From Fulvivirga aurantia (GTDB lineage: Bacteria > Bacteroidota > Bacteroidia > Cytophagales > Cyclobacteriaceae), in NCBI RefSeq assembly GCF_009711475.1, contig NZ_SMMD01000919.1, forward strand, positions 1-17,856: 17,856 nt of DNA, given 5' to 3'. Below, piece after piece: positions 8,520-14,744 of the stretch. The notes beneath the pieces were generated by a model. That model had not been told where the DNA came from, did not search any database, and worked only from the letters and a program-made list of their open reading frames with translations. The position numbers and the translations under genes were made by a program. The stretch's first letter is position 1. Every line of letters begins with the position of its first letter.

Positions 8520-9784
8520 GATCTCTCTAATACCTTGACTAATTTCTCTGTAAGGTTTCTTCTGGTAAAATCACTGATGTCAGCATCAGCGTTTTTATTT
8601 CCGCTCTCATACTCATTCTGAAGTTTGAGGAGTGCTTTCTCAATCCCTGTTATATCATTTTCAGCTACTGCAACCCCCGCCCCTGTCTGGTTGATGATTT
8701 GGGCTGTATCACCAGATAGATCTCCCAACGATAATATAGGGCGCTGTGCAGCCAGGTATTCAAAGATTTTGCCCGGTATATTTCCTTTGGAATTGGCAGC
8801 ATTCATAGGTAAACTCAAAAGCACAGCCGACTCTCGGTATAACCTTAAAACTTCACTATGTGGCACATATGGCTTGAAGCTCACCAGTTTTTTAAGCTCA
8901 ACATCTGCCTTCACCTCTTCCTTTAAAGCCTCGTTTACGTTTCCGACAAACTCAAGCGGACAATCAATACCTTTTTGAGCAAGACTTTTAATAGCAGAAA
9001 GCACAGGTCGCGGATTACGCTGCTCATCAACCACACCAATATGCCGTATTATAAAGCTCTCCGGTTCTGTTTTTTCCTGGCTTTTAAATTCTTCATCGTC
9101 AAAGCCATTGGTAATCACATCAATATCTTTACCTGCCAGCTTTTTAAGCCCCTCAGCATAAAACTTACTTACGGTCACGATTTCATCTGCTTGCTGCAGA
9201 ACCTTTTGCTCCAACTTTTGATGTCGGCTCCAGGCTAACTTAGACATGTGAAAACTTTCTAATAAACCCCATTGTGTCCAAGGGTCTCTGAAGTCGGCCA
9301 CCCATTTTATATCTAACTTCTTTTTTAATTTAAGACCGATCAGGTGCATGCTGTGAGGCGGGCCGGTGGTGACTATCACATCGATGCCGTTTGAGGAAAT
9401 GAGATCTTCGAGCACTTTTGCGGCCGGTTTAACCCAAAATCTGCGTGGGTCGGGTATAAAAAGATTACCTCTGATCCATAATAAGGCATTAGCCAACAAT
9501 CCCTTTTTCTTTTTCTTTACCAGATCACTCTGCTGATTGCCTTTACCTTTAAATTTATTGATCAGACCATAAGGCTCCCATATAGGCAGTTTGTAAACCT
9601 CCACCTCCTTGGGTATATCATTTACAAGGCTTTGATCTTTTACTTCAAAGGATGGGTTTTCTGGTGTGAATACGTATGGCTGCCAACCAAACTGTGGTAG
9701 GTATTTAGCAAATTTAAGCCAGCGTTGTACGCCACTTCCGCCACTTGGAGGCCAGTAATAAGTTATGATCAGCACCTTCTTCAT
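8516..9784 (-). CDS. GT4-type glycosyltransferase
   Basis: The 422-residue GT-B protein opens with MKKVLIITYYWPPSGGSGVQ, the loop typical of a group common in Bacteroidota. Next come FIPDPRRFWVKPA, VTTGPPHSMHLIG and WVADFRDPWTQWG. The donor half includes VTVSKFYAEGL, VITNGFDDEEF and NIPGKIFEYLAAQRPILSLG, whose FEYLA supplies the donor-binding Glu. It probably extends a lipid-linked glycan at the inner membrane. It is coupled by a 4-bp overlap to the sugar aminotransferase, hinting that it may transfer the amino sugar made by its partner. A perfect TAnnTTTG box lies only 7 nt before its start. Confidence 0.88.
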   Translation of the reverse strand: MKKVLIITYYWPPSGGSGVQRWLKFAKYLPQFGWQPYVFTPENPSFEVKDQSLVNDIPKEVEVYKLPIWEPYGLINKFKGKGNQQSDLVKKKKKGLLANALLWIRGNLFIPDPRRFWVKPAAKVLEDLISSNGIDVIVTTGPPHSMHLIGLKLKKKLDIKWVADFRDPWTQWGLLESFHMSKLAWSRHQKLEQKVLQQADEIVTVSKFYAEGLKKLAGKDIDVITNGFDDEEFKSQEKTEPESFIIRHIGVVDEQRNPRPVLSAIKSLAQKGIDCPLEFVGNVNEALKEEVKADVELKKLVSFKPYVPHSEVLRLYRESAVLLSLPMNAANSKGNIPGKIFEYLAAQRPILSLGDLSGDTAQIINQTGAGVAVAENDITGIEKALLKLQNEYESGNKNADADISDFTRRNLTEKLVKVLERS

Positions 9785-9791
9785 GTGGTCA

Positions 9792-9799
9792 CAAATATA
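9792..9799 (-). promoter_or_regulatory. Perfect Bacteroidota -7 box before the GT4/aminotransferase pair
   Basis: Reading leftward, TATATTTG matches TAnnTTTG at every fixed position. Only 7 nt separate it from the ATG at 9784, so the transcript would be leaderless or nearly so. No good TTG -33 is seen about 19-21 nt upstream. Confidence 0.5.
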
Positions 9800-9840
9800 G
9801 AATAATCAATGTGTAATGAATTTTGTAAAGGAAGGAAGTT

Positions 9841-10503
9841 CTATTTATAGTGGTAAAACCTGGCCAAATATTTAGTATTTACACCTATATAATAAAGGCT
9901 GACCAAAGCAACATTCAGAAACTGCTGTCTGAGCACGCCATTCTTTACAAATCGCCTCGAAGAAGATATTATTGGCGTATTCAATTTCACAAAAGAACCT
10001 CTTCTTTTGATTCGCCTTACCATATCAATATCCTCCATAATTGGGATTTCTCTAAAGCCATTAAGTTTTTCAAAAACCGTCCTTTTTATAAATAAACCCT
10101 GATCACCATATGTGAAAACAGAAAAATTAAGCTTACTCATAGTAGAGTAAAAGCCTAATAACCTGTTTTTATAATCAAATGATAAGTAAAAACTACCGGC
10201 ATCATAAGTTTTTAATACACGAGGTATTTGTGCAAAATCGGCCTGAGATACATTACTATCGGCATGTAGAAAAAGTAAAACTTCATGTTTCGCCTTTTTG
10301 GCACCAAAATTCATCTGTCTCGCTCTCCCCATTTTACTTTCGTAAAAATCCACATCATGTTTACGCGCTATTTTTTGTGTATCATCTTCACTACCACCAT
10401 CCACCACGATTATTTGCCCAACTACGTCTTCTCGGATCAATATTGGAAGAAGTTTTTTTAAGTTGGATGACTCGTTAAGCGCAGGAATAATTACTGAAAT
10501 CAT
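9841..10503 (-). CDS. GT2 glycosyltransferase of the TIGR04283 type
   Basis: The 220-residue GT-A protein begins MISVIIPALNESSNLKKLLP. It has VVDGGSEDDT (33-42), GRARQMNFGA (59-68), LFLHADS (77-83, in place of a DXD), YGDQGLFIK (132-140) and PIMEDIDMVRRIKRRG (154-169). This order is the signature I associate with TIGR04283, named for arsenosugar biosynthesis. The usual TIGR04282/DUF2064 partner is not in the window, so an arsenosugar role is doubtful and a surface-glycan role may fit better. The C-terminus has a short hydrophobic stretch (about 190-206). It lies 56 bp upstream of the next minus-strand glycosyltransferase, which seems to have its own promoter box. Confidence 0.85.
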   Translation of the reverse strand: MISVIIPALNESSNLKKLLPILIREDVVGQIIVVDGGSEDDTQKIARKHDVDFYESKMGRARQMNFGAKKAKHEVLLFLHADSNVSQADFAQIPRVLKTYDAGSFYLSFDYKNRLLGFYSTMSKLNFSVFTYGDQGLFIKRTVFEKLNGFREIPIMEDIDMVRRIKRRGSFVKLNTPIISSSRRFVKNGVLRQQFLNVALVSLYYIGVNTKYLARFYHYK

Positions 10504-10665
10504 TTATTTAAAAGTGCCGATGCAACCATTTGTTCAAATCGTGAGTCTTAGTGATGTGTGTTCTAATGCGGACAGTTAAAAAGTCCATAATCGATCACAT
10601 TTAAGCAAAAATATGGGTTTTATAACGATAAAAAGCAATGGCACAGACATTGTAAAATAAACGAC
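10504..10665. other. 162-bp divergent intergenic region
   Basis: This gap separates the leftward GT2 gene from the rightward small membrane protein gene. I see no perfect TAnnTTTG box in either direction. ATTTG-TT-CAAAT at 10528-10539 is a short perfect palindrome that could be an operator half-pair. Nothing else stands out. Confidence 0.4.
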
Positions 10666-10854
10666 ATGCCTCGGTATCTCGACAAACGAACCATAACCAT
10701 TATTCTGGGAATTATAGTTGCAGCACTAATCATCTTTAGTACCAGCTCATATGCTATATCCTACCCTGATTTATCAGGTTTTGAGCCCCAACCAGTAGAA
10801 ATAAAAATCACCAATATACTCCACCAACTTAAAACCAAACTTCCACTACTATGA
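10666..10854 (+). CDS. Small single-pass membrane protein, coupled to DUF4097-like gene
   Basis: This 62-residue protein has a basic N-terminus (MPRYLDKRT), one strongly hydrophobic segment (about residues 10-29, ending FSTSSYA) and a polar tail with a basic, Leu-rich end. The segment could be a membrane anchor or an uncleaved signal. Its stop overlaps the next gene's start by 4 bp (ATGA at 10851-10854), which supports real translation and coupling. I do not recognise a family. A role assisting export or assembly of the downstream secreted protein is a guess. Confidence 0.6.
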   Translation: MPRYLDKRTITIILGIIVAALIIFSTSSYAISYPDLSGFEPQPVEIKITNILHQLKTKLPLL

Positions 10855-11708
10855 AATCTTTGGCCTACTCAATGATCGCTTTGCTTTTTCCATTTGTGCT
10901 ACAAGCACAGGATGAATATAAGCTTAACAAGGAATACGAAATAAACCTCAATGGCACACTTAGCTTAAATACCAACGATGCCAATGTAAAAATTACAGGA
11001 AGCAACCGAAGTAATGTAGCGCTGAAAGTTTACAGAAAGATCACTACAAAAGGCGTCTCTTGGGGAGACAAGAGTTTTTCTATAGAAGTAGAACAGAAAA
11101 ATGGTAATCTGGATATCTATGAAAAATCAGAAGGGTCACACTTTAGTGTAGCTGGCTACGTGCGTGAAGAGTACACCATAGATATTGACGTACCTCTGGG
11201 CATTAGTCTCGATATTAATGGGGATGATGATGATTACCTGATTAATAATATCAAAGGGTCTATTGCCCTAAAATTGGATGATGGAGATGTGGAGTTAAAT
11301 AACTGTGGTGGTTCATCTTTTGATTTTAATGCGGATGATGCCGATATCTCTATGAGAGGAGGCTCCGGGTCTATTAAAATAAGGCAGGATGAAGGTGAGG
11401 TAAATATTAAGAATGCTGCCTTTTCAGAAATTGATGCCACCATGGATGATGGCGATATGGTCATCGAGACAAGTTTGGCCAGTGATGGTTCTTATTATTT
11501 TAAGGCCGATGATGGCGATATTGTATTGAGTGTACTTAGTGGCGGTGGCAATTTTTTGATCGATCATGATGACTCAAGGCTCTATACCTCTGGCAACTTT
11601 ACCATGATGAAGAAAGACGATAATCACACCGAACTCAAGTTAGGTGATGGGTCGGCCTTAGTGAAAATTCGGGTTGACGATGCTTCTATCAGAATAAACA
11701 GCAACTAA
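10851..11708 (+). CDS. Secreted DUF4097-like beta-repeat protein with DDGD motifs
   Basis: The 285-residue protein starts with a signal peptide, MKSLAYSMIALLFPFVLQA, probably cut after Ala19. The mature part resembles the DUF4097/adhesin-like beta-helix families: short strands separated by turns. From about residue 140 an acidic turn recurs every 18-21 residues: DDGD (143), DDAD (162), DEGE (180), DDGD (199), DDGD (220), DHDD (238) and DDAS (276). This pattern fits stacked turns of a beta-solenoid with an aligned acidic ladder, which might bind cations; that is inference. Only one cysteine is present in the mature chain (Cys152). Location is likely periplasm or outer surface. It ends 3 bp from a convergent gene. 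Confidence 0.75.
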   Translation: MKSLAYSMIALLFPFVLQAQDEYKLNKEYEINLNGTLSLNTNDANVKITGSNRSNVALKVYRKITTKGVSWGDKSFSIEVEQKNGNLDIYEKSEGSHFSVAGYVREEYTIDIDVPLGISLDINGDDDDYLINNIKGSIALKLDDGDVELNNCGGSSFDFNADDADISMRGGSGSIKIRQDEGEVNIKNAAFSEIDATMDDGDMVIETSLASDGSYYFKADDGDIVLSVLSGGGNFLIDHDDSRLYTSGNFTMMKKDDNHTELKLGDGSALVKIRVDDASIRINSN

Positions 11709-11724
11709 TCTTTAGTTGACCTGT
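11698..11724. terminator. Hairpin covering both stop codons of convergent genes
   Basis: CAACTAA (11702-11708) and TTAGTTG (11712-11718) form a perfect 7-bp stem with a 3-nt loop. ACAG (11698-11701) and CTGT (11721-11724) can extend it across a 2-nt bulge. Both TAA stops lie inside the stem. No T-run follows on either strand, so termination, if any, would be weak. Confidence 0.45.
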
Positions 11725-12218
11725 GAGTCGAAGGGCTTTTTGTGAATGATAATTTCTCTCTCCTCGCCATTGAGTTGCAAATCGCCCACATACTTTTGAG
11801 GGGTAGGCCTATTTAGCGATAAGACGAGCAATAGAAACATATAGCCTACTATAAATACTGAAGACGTGGTAAGGTAAAGGCCCACAATCATTAAAATACT
11901 ACCCCCCTCAATAAATGACCAAAACACCAACGAACTGGTGAAATAGGCTTTTAATTTCTTTTGAAAATCATCTATTGTCCTGGCGTTTTTAAGGTTACGC
12001 TTATGCAAATAATAACCAATCGCCAAATCTGCAACGCTGATAGCCACCAATAAAATAATGATTACCTTATCATCGATACCGGTATCTAAAGCCGGTGAGA
12101 AAGCTCTGTTTTTAATTTCTAAAAACAAGTAAATAAAAACGGCTAAAGGCACTGCCAGCATGGCGTGAAATATAAAGCCTAACTTGTTGTGAAAATCTTC
12201 GGGACTTTTGAATTGCAT
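11712..12218 (-). CDS. Four-helix integral membrane protein of unknown function
   Basis: I do not recognise this 168-residue protein. It has four hydrophobic segments: roughly residues 17-34, 49-67, 90-112 and 113-134, numbered from the ATG at 12218. A basic loop (HKRNLKNARTIDDFQKKLKA) lies between helices 2 and 3. The tail is soluble and polar (about 35 residues, ending DSQVN). The start at 12218 gives MQFKSPEDF, a normal amphipathic lead-in; an ATG at 12233 would add five residues. It diverges from the TetR-family gene across a 63-bp gap and converges on the DUF4097-like gene 3 bp away. No link to phenylacetate metabolism is evident. Confidence 0.7.
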   Translation of the reverse strand: MQFKSPEDFHNKLGFIFHAMLAVPLAVFIYLFLEIKNRAFSPALDTGIDDKVIIILLVAISVADLAIGYYLHKRNLKNARTIDDFQKKLKAYFTSSLVFWSFIEGGSILMIVGLYLTTSSVFIVGYMFLLLVLSLNRPTPQKYVGDLQLNGEEREIIIHKKPFDSQVN

Positions 12219-12269
12219 ATATTGGTACGTCAAAACTAAGAAATTACTTTATCCGAAAACAATTATCAT

Positions 12270-12277
12270 TATTTTTG
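12270..12277 (+). promoter_or_regulatory. Perfect Bacteroidota -7 box before the TetR-family gene
   Basis: TATTTTTG matches TAnnTTTG at every fixed position and ends 4 nt before the ATG at 12282. A weak TTTA at 12248-12251 lies 18 nt upstream as a possible -33. The expected transcription start falls on or just after the start codon, suggesting a leaderless mRNA or an additional promoter further upstream. Confidence 0.5.
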
Positions 12278-12281
12278 TAAG

Positions 12282-12866
12282 ATGGTGGGTGTAGAAAACA
12301 TAAGCAGAAAAGAGCAGGTGATAAGAACTGCCGCAGAGCTTTTTAAAGATAAAGGCTACGTGGCTACCTCTATGCGCGATCTTGCCCAGGCCCTGGGTAT
12401 AGAAGCAGCCAGCTTATATTCTCACATAAAATCGAAAGAAGAAATACTACAAAGCCTGTGTTTCGAGATGGCTGAGCTCTTTAGAGACTCTCTCAGTGGT
12501 GTAGAAGAAGCAGATATCTCCTTTAGCGAGAAGCTAAGAAAGGGAATTCTTGGTCATATTGAAGTGATGGCCAAAGACCTTACGGCATCAGCAGTGTTTA
12601 TGAATGAGCACCGACACCTAAGTGCCGATCATTTAAAAAGATTTCTATTACTGAGAATAAATTATATCAATCGGTTTAAAAAAATTATAGAGGGCGGCAT
12701 CAGCGCTGGTGAGTTCAGACCATTAGACACTAAATTGGCCGTGATGACCCTTTTCTCATCATTAAACTGGATGCCCAATTGGTACGATCCCTCAGGGATT
12801 ATTAACCCCATAGAGCTGGGAAATCAGTTGGCCGATATGTTGATTGAGGGCTTGAAAACTAAATAA
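12282..12866 (+). CDS. TetR/AcrR-family transcriptional regulator, likely paa regulator
   Basis: The 194-residue protein has the TetR N-terminal DNA-binding domain: RKEQVIRTAAELFKDKGY (9-26), then TSMRDLAQALGIEAASLYSHIKSKEEIL (29-56), where the ALGIEAASLYSH part is the recognition helix-turn-helix. The C-terminal ligand-binding part is all-helical and ends in a typical amphipathic helix. It sits 43 bp before paaA on the same strand. TetR-type regulators (PaaR) respond to phenylacetyl-CoA in several bacteria, so control of this paa cluster is the likeliest role, as inference from position. A palindrome between this gene and paaA is a candidate operator. I leave the symbol blank because sequence alone does not show the ligand. 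Confidence 0.88.
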   Translation: MVGVENISRKEQVIRTAAELFKDKGYVATSMRDLAQALGIEAASLYSHIKSKEEILQSLCFEMAELFRDSLSGVEEADISFSEKLRKGILGHIEVMAKDLTASAVFMNEHRHLSADHLKRFLLLRINYINRFKKIIEGGISAGEFRPLDTKLAVMTLFSSLNWMPNWYDPSGIINPIELGNQLADMLIEGLKTK

Positions 12867-12873
12867 GTGATCA

Positions 12874-12899
12874 TTTTGTTGTAAACTTGAATAACAAAA
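12874..12899. promoter_or_regulatory. Candidate operator upstream of paaA
   Basis: TTTTGTT (12874-12880) and AACAAAA (12893-12899) are perfect inverted arms around a 12-nt spacer; the 13-nt half-sites match at 9 of 13 positions. The left arm overlaps TCATTTTG (12871-12878), a -7-like box matching five of six fixed positions, about 31 nt before the paaA start. Binding here would block transcription. A TTG at 12852 is spaced 16 nt, shorter than usual. Confidence 0.4.
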
Positions 12900-12909
12900 A
12901 TCAAGATAT

Positions 12910-13896
12910 ATGTACGGAGGAGGAAATACTTTTGAGTCAGCTAAATTTGAAGGTCTTGAAAACGAAGATCCTCAAAAACTAGCTGAGTTTGAAGCGCGCA
13001 TCGAGCGTGGAGAAAAAATCGAACCTAGTGATTGGATGCCTAAGCTGTATCGCAAGCAACTTATCAGAATGATAGAGCAGCATGCGCACAGTGAAATCAT
13101 CGGAGCTTTACCTGAGGGTACATGGATAACCAGAGCACCTGGCTTTAAAAGAAAGTTGGCACTTATGGCCAAAGTTCAGGATGAGGTAGGTCACGCACAG
13201 TTGTTATACAGTGCGGCTGAAACCTTGGGCAAACCTCGTGAAGCAATGATCGATGACCTAATCACCGGTAAATCAAAATACTCCAACATATTTAATTACC
13301 CTGCTTTTACATGGGCAGACTCATGCTTCATCAGTTGGTTGGTAGATGCTGGCGCTATTGTAAACCAGTTGGCCAATGCACGCGGAAGCTACGGCCCTTA
13401 TTGCCGAGCTTTAGATAGAATTTGTGCAGAAGAGTCTTTCCACCTAAAATATGGACACCATTGTGTGATACACATGGCTACAGGTTCTGAAAAGCAGAGA
13501 GAAATGATGCAGGCTGCCATTAACAGGTGGTGGGGACCAATGATGCACTTTTTCGGACCACCAGATAAAGTTTCTGTACATACAGAAGTGTTGATGAAGT
13601 GGAAAGTAAAAATGGCGAGTAATGATGACTGCAGAAATCAATTCCTCGACATGTACGTGCCTAAAATCTGGGAGCTTGGTTTAACCATTCCAGATCCTAA
13701 TTTGAAGAAAAACGAAGACACCGGCCGTTGGGAATACACCGAGCCGGATTGGGAAGAATTTAAGCGTGTAATTAACGGTGACGGACCTTGCAACAAAGAG
13801 AGACTTGCCGTAAGAAGAACTGCCGAAGAGCGTGGCGCATGGGTGAGAAAAGCCCTACTTGCACCGAAGACAGAGTATGTCGCTCCATTAGCTTAA
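12910..13896 (+). CDS. paaA: Phenylacetyl-CoA 1,2-epoxidase catalytic subunit PaaA
   Basis: PaaA is the diiron oxygenase subunit that inserts one oxygen atom into the ring of phenylacetyl-CoA, giving the 1,2-epoxide. The 328-residue protein has a ferritin-like four-helix fold. [13 protein letters not shown] (57-69) supplies a first Glu ligand, DEVGHAQ (91-97) is an ExxH pair, and [12 protein letters not shown] (172-183) is the second. [30 protein letters not shown] and [15 protein letters not shown] are all strong family blocks. Its length is close to the usual 310-330. It lacks a clear ribosome binding site, as is normal in the phylum. A strong terminator follows it, so it may be transcribed apart from paaBC. 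Confidence 0.97.
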   Translation: MYGGGNTFESAKFEGLENEDPQKLAEFEARIERGEKIEPSDWMPKLYRKQLIRMIEQHAHSEIIGALPEGTWITRAPGFKRKLALMAKVQDEVGHAQLLYSAAETLGKPREAMIDDLITGKSKYSNIFNYPAFTWADSCFISWLVDAGAIVNQLANARGSYGPYCRALDRICAEESFHLKYGHHCVIHMATGSEKQREMMQAAINRWWGPMMHFFGPPDKVSVHTEVLMKWKVKMASNDDCRNQFLDMYVPKIWELGLTIPDPNLKKNEDTGRWEYTEPDWEEFKRVINGDGPCNKERLAVRRTAEERGAWVRKALLAPKTEYVAPLA

Positions 13897-13926
13897 TATT
13901 TCTCAATTTTCAAGATCATATAAAAG

Positions 13927-13960
13927 AAAGGATCGCACTTAATAATGCGATCTTTTTTTT
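13927..13960 (+). terminator. Strong intrinsic terminator after paaA
   Basis: GATCGCA (13931-13937) pairs with TGCGATC (13946-13952) around an 8-nt loop. AAAG upstream extends the stem against the eight-T tract at 13953-13960. It is 30-60 bp after the paaA stop and would end paaA transcripts before paaB. Confidence 0.88.
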
Positions 13961-13980
13961 GGCCTGCCAAAAGGTGCATC

Positions 13981-13996
13981 TGCTATTCTTATAGCA
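13981..13996. repeat. Short stem-loop in paaA-paaB gap
   Basis: TGCTAT (13981-13986) and ATAGCA (13991-13996) form a 6-bp stem with a TCTT loop. It is followed by A residues, not T residues, on the plus strand, so it is not a terminator in the paa direction. Function unknown. Confidence 0.35.
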
Positions 13997-14009
13997 AAAA
14001 AATGATCTA

Positions 14010-14025
14010 ATGCATTCGATTGCAT
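14010..14025. promoter_or_regulatory. 16-bp palindrome, candidate operator before paaB
   Basis: ATGCATTC (14010-14017) faces GATTGCAT (14018-14025); the half-sites agree at 7 of 8 positions. It overlaps the TTG (14020-14022) that serves as the candidate -33 element of the paaB promoter, a natural place for repression. It does not resemble the palindrome before paaA. Confidence 0.4.
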
Positions 14026-14050
14026 AACCATCAATAAAATGACATCTTTG
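14020..14050 (+). promoter_or_regulatory. Candidate paaBC promoter
   Basis: TTG at 14020-14022, a 20-nt spacer, then CATCTTTG at 14043-14050 (five of six fixed positions of TAnnTTTG). The spacing fits Bacteroidota promoters. GACATC/GGTGTC (14041-14046 and 14053-14058) form an inverted pair around the -7 box with one wobble. The leader to paaB would be about 76 nt. Confidence 0.5.
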
Positions 14051-14074
14051 CAGGTGTCAATTTTTACCTGATAT

Positions 14075-14103
14075 AAGGTCTTAGCTTACGCTAAGGCTTT
14101 TTT
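14075..14103 (+). terminator. Terminator-like hairpin in the paaB leader (possible attenuator)
   Basis: AAGGTCTTAGC (14075-14085) pairs with GCTAAGGCTTT (14090-14100) around a TTAC loop: 11 bp with two G-U pairs, running into six T residues (14098-14103). It ends 29 bp before the paaB ATG, downstream of the only promoter-like pair I see. It would stop paaBC transcripts unless read-through is regulated, or it ends a very short RNA. Confidence 0.7.
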
Positions 14104-14132
14104 AACAAATAGAAAGTCGCAAGAATTTATAC

Positions 14133-14744
14133 ATGGAATCATTAGACCCTAGAGTATCACGACTGAATATTGATGAGAACGCCTCGTTATCACCAAAGGC
14201 ACCACTCGATCAGTTCGGAACATTTGAAGTTTTTGTACAGCTCAAAGAAGGCAAGCAATACAAGCATGAGGGCGCAGTACATGCCCCTAACAGAGATATG
14301 GCTTTTATTTTTGCCAAAGAGCAATTTAGTCGCAGACTTATGTGCAGCGGTCTTTTTGTAGTAGATACGCGCAATGTTTTCGTTACTGAATATACCGAAG
14401 ACACGGTAAATGTATATGAAAAAGTAGCCGACAATGCCGATGCGCAAGGCGAGGCTCAGGAGTTTGAGTTTTTTCACCTTATGAAAAGAGGTAAGCAGCA
14501 TGAGCATATTGGTAGCATAGAAGCCCAGAGTGCCGAGCAGGCACTGGTCATGGCTAAATCTGAGTTTATCAATAGCGATAAACCGATATATAATGTATGG
14601 GTAGTAAAAACTAATGATATTTTATTTTCATCAGAGGAAGACAAGGTGATTTGGAATACGCTTCCGGAAAAGAAATTTAGAGATGCCATAGCATATAAAG
14701 CCGCAGACAAGGTAAAGGCGTTTAAAATAAGACAGCATAAATAA
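14133..14744 (+). CDS. paaB: Phenylacetyl-CoA epoxidase subunit PaaB with two tandem PaaB domains
   Basis: PaaB bridges PaaA-PaaC heterodimers in the epoxidase. Family members such as E. coli PaaB are about 95 residues; this one is 203. Domain 1 starts at Phe31 (FEVFVQLKEGKQYKHEGAVH) and domain 2 at Phe111 (FEFFHLMKRGKQHEHIGSIE). The spacing is exactly 80 residues, and 14 of the first 35 positions are identical by my alignment. Domain 1 keeps the SRR segment of the E. coli protein (residues 66-68), while domain 2 keeps VWVVKTNDI (155-163) and the C-terminal extension. The halves therefore look specialised. An acidic linker (about 91-110) joins them. The 30-residue N-terminal tail is polar. 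The stop overlaps the paaC start by one base (TAATG). Confidence 0.9.
   Translation: MESLDPRVSRLNIDENASLSPKAPLDQFGTFEVFVQLKEGKQYKHEGAVHAPNRDMAFIFAKEQFSRRLMCSGLFVVDTRNVFVTEYTEDTVNVYEKVADNADAQGEAQEFEFFHLMKRGKQHEHIGSIEAQSAEQALVMAKSEFINSDKPIYNVWVVKTNDILFSSEEDKVIWNTLPEKKFRDAIAYKAADKVKAFKIRQHK

Noticed and set aside
9841..10503. Arsenosugar biosynthesis role for the TIGR04283-like enzyme
   Set aside because: None of the usual partner genes is nearby; only the family resemblance is supported.
13788..13994. 68-codon frame across the end of paaA and into the gap
   Set aside because: It runs through the strong terminator at 13927-13960 and has no start context or family features.
14190..14507. 105-codon antisense frame over paaB, with further shorter antisense frames at 14210-14710
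   Set aside because: They lie fully inside a well-supported gene and show no recognisable domain; best explained as chance frames opposite paaB.
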